Of a stretch of DNA of 64,000 nt, positions 50,242 through 59,802 are shown in pieces (position 1 is the stretch's first letter; every line of letters begins with the position of its first letter). The position numbers and the translations under genes are program-made. Source of the DNA: Sediminispirochaeta smaragdinae DSM 11293 (GTDB taxonomy: Bacteria > Spirochaetota > Spirochaetia > DSM-16054 > Sediminispirochaetaceae); the NCBI RefSeq assembly GCF_000143985.1, contig NC_014364.1, positions 1,364,001-1,428,000 of the forward strand. Reading direction: 5' to 3'. The notes beneath the pieces are model-generated. The model made no database searches. It was not told where the DNA came from and saw only the letters and a program-made list of their open reading frames with translations.

Positions 50242-53200
50242 TCATGCGGTCCAGACATCTTCGATATGAGGATGGCTTCTGATTTGATCGAGGGCGTCGT
50301 CCTCCGAGGAGAGGGATATCTGTCGGTTTACCTGTATGATGGTCTCGCCCTGACCGTTTTTCTTTACTATGTGAAAATAGACGGGGCAGGCACCCTGAAA
50401 ATCCACCAGAAAGGAACGAAAACCGAGCAGTTTTTCCTCGGTGCAGAGGCTGCGATCGATTCTTATATGGACTTCATAGCCGCCTTTGACCTCAATCTCC
50501 GAGGGATCGGAGAAACTTTCCAGCAGCAGTTTCGGCTCCCCCCGGGAGAGGTCCATCTTTCCCGTACAGGCAATCACCCCGTCGGTCTCAACCTTATCAC
50601 GAATCTGCTCCCACAGCTTACTGAAGACCACAGACTCGATTTTCCCGTTGTAATCTTCCAGCTGGAGAAAAGCCATCGGCCGCCCTTTTTTCGTGATAAT
50701 GGTTCTCAGGGATGTCACCATGGCAATGAGGGTGTAGGTCCGTTCGGGGATGAAACGGTCGGGTCGGGAAAGGTCGATATTGACGGCACTTTTCCAGCGG
50801 TCCTTGAAGTCGTCCATGGGATGGCCCGAGAAATAGAAGCCGAGAAGCTCACGCTCTCTTCGCAAAACCTCCATCTTGGGAAGGGGCTCTGCAGGAGTCA
50901 GGTCTGTCTTCCAGGGCATCTCCTCTTCGTTTCCATCGTCGAAAAGGCTCGACTGGCCGAATTGCTCACCCTCTTTCTTTTTGCTTACCACCTCCATCAC
51001 CCGTTCGAGGTTTTCCAAAAGGGTTGAGCGGTTTATACCAAAACTGTCCAGTGCACCGCATTCTATCAAGGTCTCCAGAACCTTGCGGTTTACGGTCTTC
51101 ATATCGACCCGATCCAGAAGATCGAAGATATCCTCAAAGGGGCCCCCCTCTTCACGGGCCCGGACAATCTCTTCCACTGCGTTGGTTCCGACATTCTTGA
51201 TGCCGATCAAGCCGTAGACGATCTTTCCGTCGCTTACCGAGAAATTTTTCTCGGAGATGTTGACTTCGGGAGGCAAAAGGTCGATTCCCATGGTCTTTGC
51301 CTCGCCGATGTAGAAAGCAAGTTTATCGGGGTTGTTTATTTCGTTTGTAAGGTTCGCGGCCATGAATTCGGCCGGGTAGTTTGCCTTCAGATAGGCGGTT
51401 TTATAGGCCACCACCGAGTAGGCAGCCGCATGGCTCTTGTTGAAGCCGTAACCGGCAAAGGGAACGAGCATCTCGAAGATTTCGTCGGCGTGTTCCTTTG
51501 TATGTCCCTTTTTTACCGCCCCCTCGATGAACTCGAGCTTCATCTTTGCCATCTCTTTGACTTTCTTTTTTCCCATGGCCCGCCGCAGGATATCTGCTTT
51601 TCCGAGGCTGAAACCACCGATAATCTGAGCGACCTGCATAACCTGTTCCTGGTAGACAATGACACCGTAGGTCGGTTTGAGTACCTCTTCAAGGCTCGGA
51701 TCAGGATAGCGAATCTCCTGTTCTCCGCTCTTGGATGCGATGTACTGGGGGATGTACTGCATCGGTCCGGGCCGGTAGAGGGCGTTCAAGGCGATGAGAT
51801 CTTCGATGCTGGTCGGGTGGGCCTGCTTGAGGATGTTCTGCATCCCTGAGCTTTCAAACTGAAATACACAGGTACTCTTTCCCTCTCCCAGAAGTGTAAA
51901 GGTGGCGGGATCGTCCTCCGGAACCCTTTCGATGTCGAAATCCTTATCCCGGCGATGGATGAGGTCTTCGGTGTGTTTGATCAGGGTAAGGGTTTTCAGC
52001 CCGAGAAAGTCCATCTTGACCAACCCGCACTCCTCAAGCTGGTCCATGGTGAACTGGGTGGAGATGGATCCGGTCTTGGAGTCTCGATAGAGGGGGACAT
52101 ATTCGGTCAGGGCTTTCCGGCCGATGACCACACCTGCTGCATGGGTGGAGGCGTGGCGGGAAAGTCCCTCGAGCCTTCGGGCCGCATCGATCAACTCGCC
52201 GTAGACCCCTCCCTGGTCCATAAGCTCTTTGAGTTGCGGTTCCTGTTCCAGGGCCTTGTCGATGGTGATTTTGAGATCGTTGGGAATCAGCTTGCTGATT
52301 TTATCCGCCTCGGCAAAGGGAATATCCAAAACCCTGGCAACATCCTTGACCACCGCCTTCGCCTTGAGGGTACCGAAGGTGATAATCTGTCCGACCTTGT
52401 CCTTGCCGTATTTACGGTTGACATAGTCGATTACCTCCTGACGTCGTTCGAAGCAGAAGTCAACGTCAAAGTCAGGCATCGATACCCGTTCCGGGTTGAG
52501 AAAACGCTCGAAGAGCAGCTGATACTTAAGGGGGTCGATATCGGTGATGGTCAGGGCGTACGCGACGATGGAACCGGCACCGGAACCTCGTCCCGGGCCG
52601 ACGGGAATGTCGTGTTGTTTTGCATAGTGAATAAAGTCCCAGACGATGAGAAAGTAGCCGGGAAAATGCATACTGTTAATGATTCCCAGTTCCTTTTCGG
52701 CCCGCTGGACAATTTCGTCGGTGAGACTCGGATAACGCTTTTTTAGGCCTTCGAAGGTGAGGTGGCGGAGATAGTCGCCGAGATTTTCGAATTCGGGAGG
52801 TATCTCATACTCGGGAAGTATGGGCCCGGGAAGATCGATTTCCAAGTTGCACTGTTCTGCAACCCTCAGGGTATTAGACAGGGCCTCGGGAATTTCCCTG
52901 AAGGTTTCCGCCATCTCTTCCTGACTTTTCATGTAGAACTGATCGGAGTGAAAGCGCATCCGATCCTGTTCCCTTCGCTTTCGGTTGGTTCCTATGCAGA
53001 GCAGGATATCCTGGGCACTTGCATCGGCCCGATCGAGATAATGGATGTCGTTGGTTGCAACCAGGGGGATGCCCGTTTTCTTCGATATACGAACCAGCTC
53101 TTTATTGACGGTCTTCTGTTCGGGAATACCGTGGTCCTGCATTTCGAGGAAAAAGTGTTCTTTTCCAAACAGCTCACGGTAGTAGTTCGCCTTCTGCTCC

Positions 53201-53667
53201 GCCTCTTCGGCCTTTCCATTCATGATCATTGACGGAATTGCCCCGGCAAGGCACGCAGAAAGGGCGGTCAGACCGCCGTTGTACTGCTCGAGCAGCTCGT
53301 CGTCGATACGCGGTTTGTAGTAAAATCCCTCGGTATAGCCGCGGCTGCAGAGCTGGATAAGGTTTTTATAGCCTTCGCTATTTCTGGCAAGAAGCACCAG
53401 GTGCTGGTAACGGTTTCCCTTCTCGCTTCCGTTTTTTACGTGGCGGGAACCTGGAGCGACATAGACCTCGCAGCCGATGAGCGGGTTGATCTCATGGGCC
53501 TTGCACGCTTTATAAAATCGGAGAACGCCGAACATATTGCCGTGATCGGTGATTGCAAGATGTTTCATACCGAAGGAGACCGCTTTTTCCACCATTTTAT
53601 CGATTGGAGCGGCTCCGTCGAGAAGGCTGTAGTCTGTATGATTGTGTAAATGGACAAAATCAGGCAT
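50242..53667 (-). CDS. dnaE: DNA polymerase III alpha subunit
   Basis: 1141-residue replicative polymerase. The PHP domain comes first (FVHLHNHTDYSLLDG), then the palm with catalytic aspartates in MPDFDVDFCFERRQ and GPGRGSGAGSIVAYAL. Next come the fingers/tandem HhH region (FNKSHAAAYSVVAYKTAYLKANYP) and a C-terminal OB-fold (LIAMVTSLRTIITKKGRPMAF). ATG 53667 has AGAGGA 5 nt upstream. First gene of the dnaE-yggT-recG-rsmD-CBS group. Confidence 0.97.
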   Translation of the reverse strand: MPDFVHLHNHTDYSLLDGAAPIDKMVEKAVSFGMKHLAITDHGNMFGVLRFYKACKAHEINPLIGCEVYVAPGSRHVKNGSEKGNRYQHLVLLARNSEGYKNLIQLCSRGYTEGFYYKPRIDDELLEQYNGGLTALSACLAGAIPSMIMNGKAEEAEQKANYYRELFGKEHFFLEMQDHGIPEQKTVNKELVRISKKTGIPLVATNDIHYLDRADASAQDILLCIGTNRKRREQDRMRFHSDQFYMKSQEEMAETFREIPEALSNTLRVAEQCNLEIDLPGPILPEYEIPPEFENLGDYLRHLTFEGLKKRYPSLTDEIVQRAEKELGIINSMHFPGYFLIVWDFIHYAKQHDIPVGPGRGSGAGSIVAYALTITDIDPLKYQLLFERFLNPERVSMPDFDVDFCFERRQEVIDYVNRKYGKDKVGQIITFGTLKAKAVVKDVARVLDIPFAEADKISKLIPNDLKITIDKALEQEPQLKELMDQGGVYGELIDAARRLEGLSRHASTHAAGVVIGRKALTEYVPLYRDSKTGSISTQFTMDQLEECGLVKMDFLGLKTLTLIKHTEDLIHRRDKDFDIERVPEDDPATFTLLGEGKSTCVFQFESSGMQNILKQAHPTSIEDLIALNALYRPGPMQYIPQYIASKSGEQEIRYPDPSLEEVLKPTYGVIVYQEQVMQVAQIIGGFSLGKADILRRAMGKKKVKEMAKMKLEFIEGAVKKGHTKEHADEIFEMLVPFAGYGFNKSHAAAYSVVAYKTAYLKANYPAEFMAANLTNEINNPDKLAFYIGEAKTMGIDLLPPEVNISEKNFSVSDGKIVYGLIGIKNVGTNAVEEIVRAREEGGPFEDIFDLLDRVDMKTVNRKVLETLIECGALDSFGINRSTLLENLERVMEVVSKKKEGEQFGQSSLFDDGNEEEMPWKTDLTPAEPLPKMEVLRRERELLGFYFSGHPMDDFKDRWKSAVNIDLSRPDRFIPERTYTLIAMVTSLRTIITKKGRPMAFLQLEDYNGKIESVVFSKLWEQIRDKVETDGVIACTGKMDLSRGEPKLLLESFSDPSEIEVKGGYEVHIRIDRSLCTEEKLLGFRSFLVDFQGACPVYFHIVKKNGQGETIIQVNRQISLSSEDDALDQIRSHPHIEDVWTA

Positions 53668-53729
53668 GTGGATCCTCTGCATGTGAATATACCCTGCTCT
53701 ACCGGCTTCTGTAAAGTATGGGGGGAATT

Positions 53730-54590
53730 TTAGTCCGGTTCCCGCAGCACGTGGATGAACCAGTCGAAAAGTTCCCGCGCCCTGTTTTTCTGGAAGGATG
53801 ATATGCCGGGACTTTCGGCAATGGTTTTTTCCATCATTGCGAGGGCTTCTTCACGCTCCTTACGGGTAAAGGGCACCTTTTTACCCGAGAGGAAGGCTTC
53901 TAACTCGCGGTTGCGTATCACCAGCGGCGAAAAGGTACCGAAGGCACAGCGAAGATCGGAAACCGTCGCCTTGACGATTTTCCCGGTGCAGCAGAAGCTC
54001 AAAGAGCTCCGCAGGTCGTTCATCGGTGTTCCGATCTGGCGAAAATAACCGAGGTCCCACTCTTCAAAGGGAATACGTATCCTGGTAATGAGTTCTCCGC
54101 TGTCGAGGATAGGGTTACCTGCCCGGTCGAAGAGCCGCTGCATGGTGATCCAACGATTTCTACCTTCCCTCCTCAGCTCTATGCGGGCATCCAGAAGTAG
54201 AAGAATCGGGTATGCGTTCAGCCGCAGGCCTCGGACGGCAAGATTGCCTCCGAGGGTCGCCAAATTTCTCAGGGGCATGGGACGAAGGAGCGAAAGCCCC
54301 TGGCTGAGGGCTGAGGGCAATACATGCTGGCCGACCTGAAGGATCTTATTGTAGGGAACTGCGGCTCCTATTTCCAGATAGCGTTCGGTTCTGCTTACCT
54401 TTGCAATTTCACTCACCATTGCAAGGCTGATAATCTTTTTGGGCCGTGCATATTGGGGATCGTTTTTTCGTAGGCCACCGATAGCTGTTCCACCGGCCCA
54501 TAGCAGGGCATTGGGATTTTGGCGATAGATGGCCAAGAGTTCAGCCATGTTGCCAGGCAAAAAGACCCTTGGGGCGATACCGCTAAGCAC
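53730..54590 (-). CDS. Xanthine-dehydrogenase-family FAD-binding subunit, GTG start
   Basis: 286 residues. The FAD site is visible in LLWAGGTAIGGL (about 31-42) and LRNLATLGGNLA (about 107-118); a C-terminal CO-dehydrogenase flavoprotein-type domain includes RCAFGTFSPLVIRNRELEAFLSG. GTG 54590 overlaps the end of the Fe-S subunit by 8 bp, with AAAGGGG upstream. Last gene of the operon. The substrate cannot be told from sequence. Confidence 0.87.
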   Translation of the reverse strand: MLSGIAPRVFLPGNMAELLAIYRQNPNALLWAGGTAIGGLRKNDPQYARPKKIISLAMVSEIAKVSRTERYLEIGAAVPYNKILQVGQHVLPSALSQGLSLLRPMPLRNLATLGGNLAVRGLRLNAYPILLLLDARIELRREGRNRWITMQRLFDRAGNPILDSGELITRIRIPFEEWDLGYFRQIGTPMNDLRSSLSFCCTGKIVKATVSDLRCAFGTFSPLVIRNRELEAFLSGKKVPFTRKEREEALAMMEKTIAESPGISSFQKNRARELFDWFIHVLREPD

Positions 54591-55059
54591 GGAGATGCCC
54601 CTTTATGATACGTCCGGCGCTCCTGATCGCCTTGACAATCTTTTCAGGATCGGTGCAGCTACAGCTCTTCCCGGAAAAAGCATCCAGAATTTCAGCTTCC
54701 TTTGGTTCCAGACTTCGTTCAAGAATACTGTAGGCGATGAGCATTGTCGAGGGCCTGCAGTAGTCGCAGGGGTGGTAGTCGGCCTCGGCAAAGGCTGCCA
54801 GAAGGTCTTTGTATTCCCCCTTTTCCCGCAAACCCTCTTCGGTGATGATGTCGGCCCCGGGGGTACGAAACATGGGGACGAGGCAGGACTGGATGGGGAC
54901 ACCGTCTACCAGCACCGAGCATATGCCGCATAGTCCTCCCTCGCAACCGCGTCGGACAGAGGCTATGTGAAAAAAGTTGCGAAGGACGTTTATAAGCATC
55001 TGTTCCGGAGCGGCATTGACCGTAACCGCTTTACCGTTAAGAAGAAAGCGAAATTCCAT
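54583..55059 (-). CDS. Xanthine-dehydrogenase-family [2Fe-2S] subunit with atypical motifs
   Basis: 158 residues. The plant-type cluster motif GCEGGLCGICSVLVDG...SC is intact. The second cluster motif reads HPCDYCRPSTML and SCSCTDPEKIVKAI, whereas the family usually has CGYCTPGM and CRCTGY; the four cysteines persist. Its start overlaps the stop of the molybdenum subunit by one base (TAATG). It should shuttle electrons from the molybdenum subunit to FAD. Confidence 0.87.
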   Translation of the reverse strand: MEFRFLLNGKAVTVNAAPEQMLINVLRNFFHIASVRRGCEGGLCGICSVLVDGVPIQSCLVPMFRTPGADIITEEGLREKGEYKDLLAAFAEADYHPCDYCRPSTMLIAYSILERSLEPKEAEILDAFSGKSCSCTDPEKIVKAIRSAGRIIKGHLRA

Positions 55060-57116
55060 TACTCCTCCTCCCCTTTTACCATAAATGAGTGGATCAACTC
55101 GGGAGTAATGGGAAGCGTGTCCAAATAGATTCCCGTGGCCTGGCTTACGGCAGATACAAAGGCCGAGGGGAAAAGGGCTCCGGGGATCTGGGCGACACCG
55201 GATGGTTGTGCCGTTCTATTTTCAGAAAAAGAGATTTCGATGGGATACATCGACAGCTGCTCCGTCTCTTCGAATATTCCAGCCTCCCTTGCTCTCCTGC
55301 TTATCAGGAGATCCCCATTTGTGCAGCGTCTCAGACTCCTTGTGATTGCCGTTCTTACAGCCGATGATGCCTCTTTTCGGTCGTATACGTTTCCGCAGTC
55401 TATGGCACACCAGATTCCCCGGATTGAGGGTTGCCAACTGAAGGGGTCAAGATCTACTTCCACCACCATGGCTCCCCAGGTAAGACGGTGGAAGGGCGTT
55501 CCTTTGAGTTTTTCTCTGTCCCATACCGCCTGAGAGGGGGAGCGAAAGTTTTTCCTGACATTGATGGGTAGGGGTACATTAAAGCGCTGCCGTTTGATGG
55601 CATTGCAGCACTGCTCCACCAGGGTGGTCGTCACGGAAAGGCGTTGTCCACACACCAGGGGCCCGTTACCGCCGAGATCCTGCCAGATTGGATCAATGTC
55701 GATCAGTTCCGGATTAATGCCGAGAATTTCGCCGGCCCGATGCTTCCATAGGGCTTTCACCGAACCGGGAAAGGCACCTGCCCTGGTCTGGATGGTGAGT
55801 TTGTCGTTCTTGTCGAGGAGCACCGAGACGCTCCAAGGCTCTCTTCCCGCAGGTTTTGCGGTAAATCCGTCTCCGGTAAAGCCGCTGGCAATGCCTATGC
55901 CCCGGAAGATTCCCCCTCTTCCCGGGATTGCGGGCCGTTTCTTCATCAGCTGGTAGGCGGCATGCTTTCTATGAAAGTCCGAGGCGGAGCAGACCTGTTG
56001 GATGAGAAGTCGATCACTTCTCCTTTTGAGGCTTCCGCCGGTTGGAATTCGCTTCTTGTCCGCAGCCTCCAGTTTCCTGTCTGCGGGATCTTTCCCAAGA
56101 AGTTGGGCGATTCTCGCTTCATGGACCTCTCTGGAAAAGAGACCGGGAATGATACCGAAACCGCAACGGAGTCGGGTCGGGGAGAGAGAGGTTCTTACTC
56201 CGCGGGCCCTGATCAAGGTATTCGGGGTATAGCGGCTTCCCGCGATCCCGATAACCAGCCTCGTCAGCATCTCTTTAGATAAAAAGGAAAAAGCTCCGAG
56301 ATCGATGGAGGCATCGATGTTTTCTCCCACAACGTTTCCCTTTTCATCAAGGGCTGTCTGAAAGGCAATCCGGCTTCTGGGAGAACGGAGAAAGGGAAGG
56401 GGGGTGGGAGGCACATCCCAGGCAACCTTCACCGCCCTGCCGGTAAGGCGGCATCCCAGGGCCGCCCAGACTGCAATGAGGCTGGGAAGCATGATCTTTT
56501 CGCCGTCGGTTGGAAAGGGATTGACCGGTTTGATCCTGATCATCGTCTGAGGAATATCCAAAATCTCGGAGACACTTTTCTTTACCTGCTCCGGCCAGAG
56601 GCTGCTTACCTTTATCTCAAGGACCCCTTCCTTCTCCACCGCCAAGGCTCCTATCGGAGCCATGGCATCCCGGATCGGATCCTGCTGAAGGTATTCACCT
56701 TCAACAATTTGATGGGCAGTGGCAAAGGCCTTTTCCGCACTTCCCCGCTTTAGAACCGTCTCCTCGAAAAATTGCTCTTGTCTTGGATGGTCGAAGTCTT
56801 CAAGGGTATAGTTGCTTTCGTAATCAATGATGATCTGTTTTTCCGCTTCTTCCAGGACTTCGGGGGTCTCGCCGAGGATAAGACAGATGGCTTCGCCTTC
56901 GTAGTGTACCTCGCTTCCCGAAAGCACGGGCATCTGTTCTCCATATATTTCCATGCTCTTGGCCCCGGGAATATCGGATTCCTTGTAGAGAAATAGGCCT
57001 GGCCCTTGGTCGGGGTATCTGATCGAAGCGATATTCCCCTTGGGGATGGTCGAAAGGATGGGCCGAAGGTAGAGCATTCCCGGCTCACTAAGATCGTCGG
57101 CAAATCCCATGCTCAT
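55059..57116 (-). CDS. Xanthine-dehydrogenase-family molybdenum subunit, apparently degenerate active site
   Basis: 685 residues, shorter than the usual 750 or so. The a/b-hammerhead start (MGFADDLSEPGMLYLRPIL) and SPTRLRCGFGIIPGLFSREVHEARIAQLLGKDP and DLGGNGPLVCGQRLSVTT segments fit the family. The pterin-binding glycine loop (usually GGGFGxK) reads NPFPTDGEK, and the C-terminal segment that normally carries the catalytic Glu (GVGE-x-P) reads GVAQIPGALFP. The ATG overlaps the aminotransferase stop by 4 bp. Probably a member with altered chemistry or no hydroxylase activity. Confidence 0.8.
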   Translation of the reverse strand: MSMGFADDLSEPGMLYLRPILSTIPKGNIASIRYPDQGPGLFLYKESDIPGAKSMEIYGEQMPVLSGSEVHYEGEAICLILGETPEVLEEAEKQIIIDYESNYTLEDFDHPRQEQFFEETVLKRGSAEKAFATAHQIVEGEYLQQDPIRDAMAPIGALAVEKEGVLEIKVSSLWPEQVKKSVSEILDIPQTMIRIKPVNPFPTDGEKIMLPSLIAVWAALGCRLTGRAVKVAWDVPPTPLPFLRSPRSRIAFQTALDEKGNVVGENIDASIDLGAFSFLSKEMLTRLVIGIAGSRYTPNTLIRARGVRTSLSPTRLRCGFGIIPGLFSREVHEARIAQLLGKDPADRKLEAADKKRIPTGGSLKRRSDRLLIQQVCSASDFHRKHAAYQLMKKRPAIPGRGGIFRGIGIASGFTGDGFTAKPAGREPWSVSVLLDKNDKLTIQTRAGAFPGSVKALWKHRAGEILGINPELIDIDPIWQDLGGNGPLVCGQRLSVTTTLVEQCCNAIKRQRFNVPLPINVRKNFRSPSQAVWDREKLKGTPFHRLTWGAMVVEVDLDPFSWQPSIRGIWCAIDCGNVYDRKEASSAVRTAITRSLRRCTNGDLLISRRAREAGIFEETEQLSMYPIEISFSENRTAQPSGVAQIPGALFPSAFVSAVSQATGIYLDTLPITPELIHSFMVKGEEE

Positions 57117-58309
57117 TGAGTTTGCGTCCTCCTCCTGTTTGGAGAAAGAAGCTCCTTGATCGCCTCGACAACCCGCTCAACCTGCCCGTCGCTCATGGAG
57201 GGGTAGATCGGCAGACTAAAACAGCTGTTTGATACCGCCGTGGCAACGGGAAATTGCTCCGGACTAAGATTATAGCGGCTACGATAATAGGGCATGAGGT
57301 GAAGGGCGATGTAATGGACGGAGGTTCCGATACCCCGGGCCTTCAATGCCTCCACCATCCCGTCCCTGTCGATTGCCGAGTATCCGGGGCGAAGCCGCAC
57401 GATGAAGAGGTGCCAGGCATGGTCCTCTTTCCGGCCGGGGGGCTTCGGTAGTTTCAGCGCCTCTATGCCTCCCAATTCCGCCTCATAATAGGAAGCAATA
57501 CGGCAACGCCTTTCCTTGAATTCCTGTGCCCGTTTCAGCTGAACCCTTCCGATGGCGGCGGCAAGGTCCGTGAGATTGTATTTGTAACCAGCGGCAACCA
57601 CCGCATAGCGCCAGGAGCCTTTCGATGAGGAGTAGCGATCCCAGACATCACGATCGATGCCGTGCAGGCGCATTACCGACATTCGTTTTGCCAATGCTTC
57701 ATTGTCGGTGACAACCATTCCTCCCTCGCCGGTAGTAATAGTCTTCGTTGCATAAAAAGAAAAGACACCTGCATCACCGATGGTCCCCGCCGCTTTTCCC
57801 TTGTAGGAGAGGGGAAAGGCGTGGGCCGCGTCTTCAATAACAAAGAGACCACGTTTTTTCGCCTCAGACACTATCCGGTCCATTTCGGCCATCCGCCCCC
57901 CGAGGTGAACCGGTATCACGCCCTTTATCTTTGGTTCTCTGTCGAGAATTTCGGCAACACATCGGGGATCGATGGTTAAGGTTTCTTCGTCGATATCCGC
58001 AAAAATCGGGTCCGCACCGAGGTAGCGCAGAATTTCTGCGGTCGATGTAAAGGTAAAGGGCGTTGTAACAACCTTATCACCGGGGCAAACCCCCAGGGCC
58101 TCTGCCGCAAGATGTAGTCCGGCCGTGGCCGAGTTTACCGCCAGGGCCGAGTGTGCCGACACTGCTTCGGCAAACTCCTTTTCAAAGGAAATAGCCTCTT
58201 TTCCAGTCGTAAGCCACCCACTTCTCAAGACCCGAAGAACCGCCTCCTCTTCCTCCCTACCGATATCGGGAAGGGCAAAGGGAATGGGCTGTTGTTCCTT
58301 TGTTTCCAT
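57113..58309 (-). CDS. DegT/DnrJ/EryC1/StrS-family sugar aminotransferase
   Basis: 398 residues. PLP-dependent, predicted to aminate a nucleotide-linked keto-sugar. It has SAYSALAV-like HSALAVNSATAGLHLAAEALG, VIEDAAHAFPLSYKG, the internal-aldimine Lys in FSFYATKTITTGEGGM, and a late C-terminal GIGTSVHYIALHLMPYYR. GAGGG lies 4 nt before ATG 58309. It follows the CapD-like gene, whose product could supply the 4-keto sugar, and overlaps the molybdenum-subunit gene. Confidence 0.92.
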   Translation of the reverse strand: METKEQQPIPFALPDIGREEEEAVLRVLRSGWLTTGKEAISFEKEFAEAVSAHSALAVNSATAGLHLAAEALGVCPGDKVVTTPFTFTSTAEILRYLGADPIFADIDEETLTIDPRCVAEILDREPKIKGVIPVHLGGRMAEMDRIVSEAKKRGLFVIEDAAHAFPLSYKGKAAGTIGDAGVFSFYATKTITTGEGGMVVTDNEALAKRMSVMRLHGIDRDVWDRYSSSKGSWRYAVVAAGYKYNLTDLAAAIGRVQLKRAQEFKERRCRIASYYEAELGGIEALKLPKPPGRKEDHAWHLFIVRLRPGYSAIDRDGMVEALKARGIGTSVHYIALHLMPYYRSRYNLSPEQFPVATAVSNSCFSLPIYPSMSDGQVERVVEAIKELLSPNRRRTQTQ

Positions 58310-58326
58310 GTGACCCTCTTGCCTCC

Positions 58327-59802
58327 TTAATATTCGGGCTCGTTCGGTACCGGAATCAGCGACGGGAAATGGGGATCGAGGATCTCCTTGAGCCGCTTTC
58401 TGTTGCGGTATTCCTGTTCCTTCCCTCCGATAAGAAAACAGACGCTTCGAAGCTCGCCCAACAGCTCTTCAAGGTCCGATTGAAGGCTCGCCTGGCGTTT
58501 AAGCCTAAGAATACCGGGAAAGTCGGTCGCTTCGGTGGATTCCGATTCGAGCCAGAGCCGTTCGGTCAGTTTTTCTCCCGGCCTCAGTCCTATGTAGCGG
58601 ACGGCGATCTCTTCGTGTGGACGGTAGCCGTAAAAGCGTATCATCTGCTCTGCAAGCTCCTTTATGGAAAGGGGTTCTCCCATATCAAGGATATAGAGGC
58701 TGCCTCCCTCTCCGACACCACCGGTTTTGAGCACGAGGGAAGCTGCCTCCGGGATGGTCATGAAAAAACGGGAGACCTTTGGATCTGTAATGGTTACCGG
58801 CCCCCCCTTCAGAATCTGTTTTGTAAAGAGGGGAACGATGCTGCCTCTGCTGGCAAGTACATTCCCAAATCTGACGACCATAAAGGCCCCGCCGCCGCGT
58901 CCGTTTCTGCTCAGTACGATCTCTTCCGCAATGGTCTTTGTTGCTCCGTATACACAGGAGGGTGCTACGGCCTTATCGGTAGATACCAGCACAAAGCGGC
59001 TGGTTCCCGCCTCCAGGGCCGCATCCACAATGTTGAGGGTTCCAAATACGTTGTTTTTTATCCCCTCTACCGGATTTGCTTCGGTAAGCGGAACATGCTT
59101 GTAAGCGGCACAGTGAAAAATGACATCCGCCCGGAGCCTCTTGATAATGAAATGCATGTAGTCGCGGTCTTTTAGATCTCCAATAACGGGTACGATGGTA
59201 GCCGCTTCGCCGACTCCCTCTTCCTGGAGGAGCCTCAGTTCCTTCTCGATTTCATAGACATTGTTTTCGCCGTGGTCGAAAAGGTATAGACGTTGCGCTC
59301 CTCCCGAAAGAAGCTGTCTGGCAAGCTCTCCCCCGATACTGCCGCCGGCTCCCGTTATAAGGACCCGCTTTCCCCGAAGGTAGAAAAGACTCTCTTTTAA
59401 GGGGATAAGGACCGGATTACGGCCCAGCAGGTCCTGCGCGCTCAATTCCCGCGTTTGAATCAGGTGGGCATCTCCGTCAACGATCTGGCTGATTCCCGGA
59501 AGGATTCTGATCCTTTCAAGATCCGCACGTTTTAAGGCGAGGTATATCTTCCTCAGCTGCTCACCGGTGGCTCCGGGAACCGCAATAAGCGCCTCCTGAA
59601 CACGGTTTCGCTTCAGAATCTCCGGGGCATCCACAACAGGCCCTTCCACAGGAATCCCGTCCAGAAGGCCCCCGACCTTTTCGCCGTCATCGTCAAGAAA
59701 AACAACAACCTTCCCAAATACGCCCTTATGTTCTATCTCCCCGGCAATTTCTCTCCCGGCGAAACCCGCGCCGACGATGGCAAGACGTTTTTCCTTACTC
59801 AT
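58327..59802 (-). CDS. CapD/FlaA1-type nucleotide-sugar dehydratase/epimerase lacking the membrane domain
   Basis: 491 residues. An N-terminal Rossmann-like domain (LAIVGAGFAGREIAGEIEHKG, about 1-130) precedes a short-chain dehydrogenase domain with VLITGAGGSIGGELARQLL and VSTDKAVAPSCVYGATK. The latter supplies a YxxxK motif; many FlaA1/WbpM relatives have Met in place of that Tyr. The four N-terminal membrane helices of WbpM/CapD are absent, so it is soluble. ATG 59802 overlaps the NusG-like gene by 8 bp. Likely makes a UDP-4-keto-6-deoxy or epimerised sugar used by the next gene's aminotransferase. Confidence 0.88.
   Translation of the reverse strand: MSKEKRLAIVGAGFAGREIAGEIEHKGVFGKVVVFLDDDGEKVGGLLDGIPVEGPVVDAPEILKRNRVQEALIAVPGATGEQLRKIYLALKRADLERIRILPGISQIVDGDAHLIQTRELSAQDLLGRNPVLIPLKESLFYLRGKRVLITGAGGSIGGELARQLLSGGAQRLYLFDHGENNVYEIEKELRLLQEEGVGEAATIVPVIGDLKDRDYMHFIIKRLRADVIFHCAAYKHVPLTEANPVEGIKNNVFGTLNIVDAALEAGTSRFVLVSTDKAVAPSCVYGATKTIAEEIVLSRNGRGGGAFMVVRFGNVLASRGSIVPLFTKQILKGGPVTITDPKVSRFFMTIPEAASLVLKTGGVGEGGSLYILDMGEPLSIKELAEQMIRFYGYRPHEEIAVRYIGLRPGEKLTERLWLESESTEATDFPGILRLKRQASLQSDLEELLGELRSVCFLIGGKEQEYRNRKRLKEILDPHFPSLIPVPNEPEY

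Noticed and set aside
51955-52746. 263-codon frame on the plus strand
   Set aside because: Antisense to dnaE palm and fingers. No domain.
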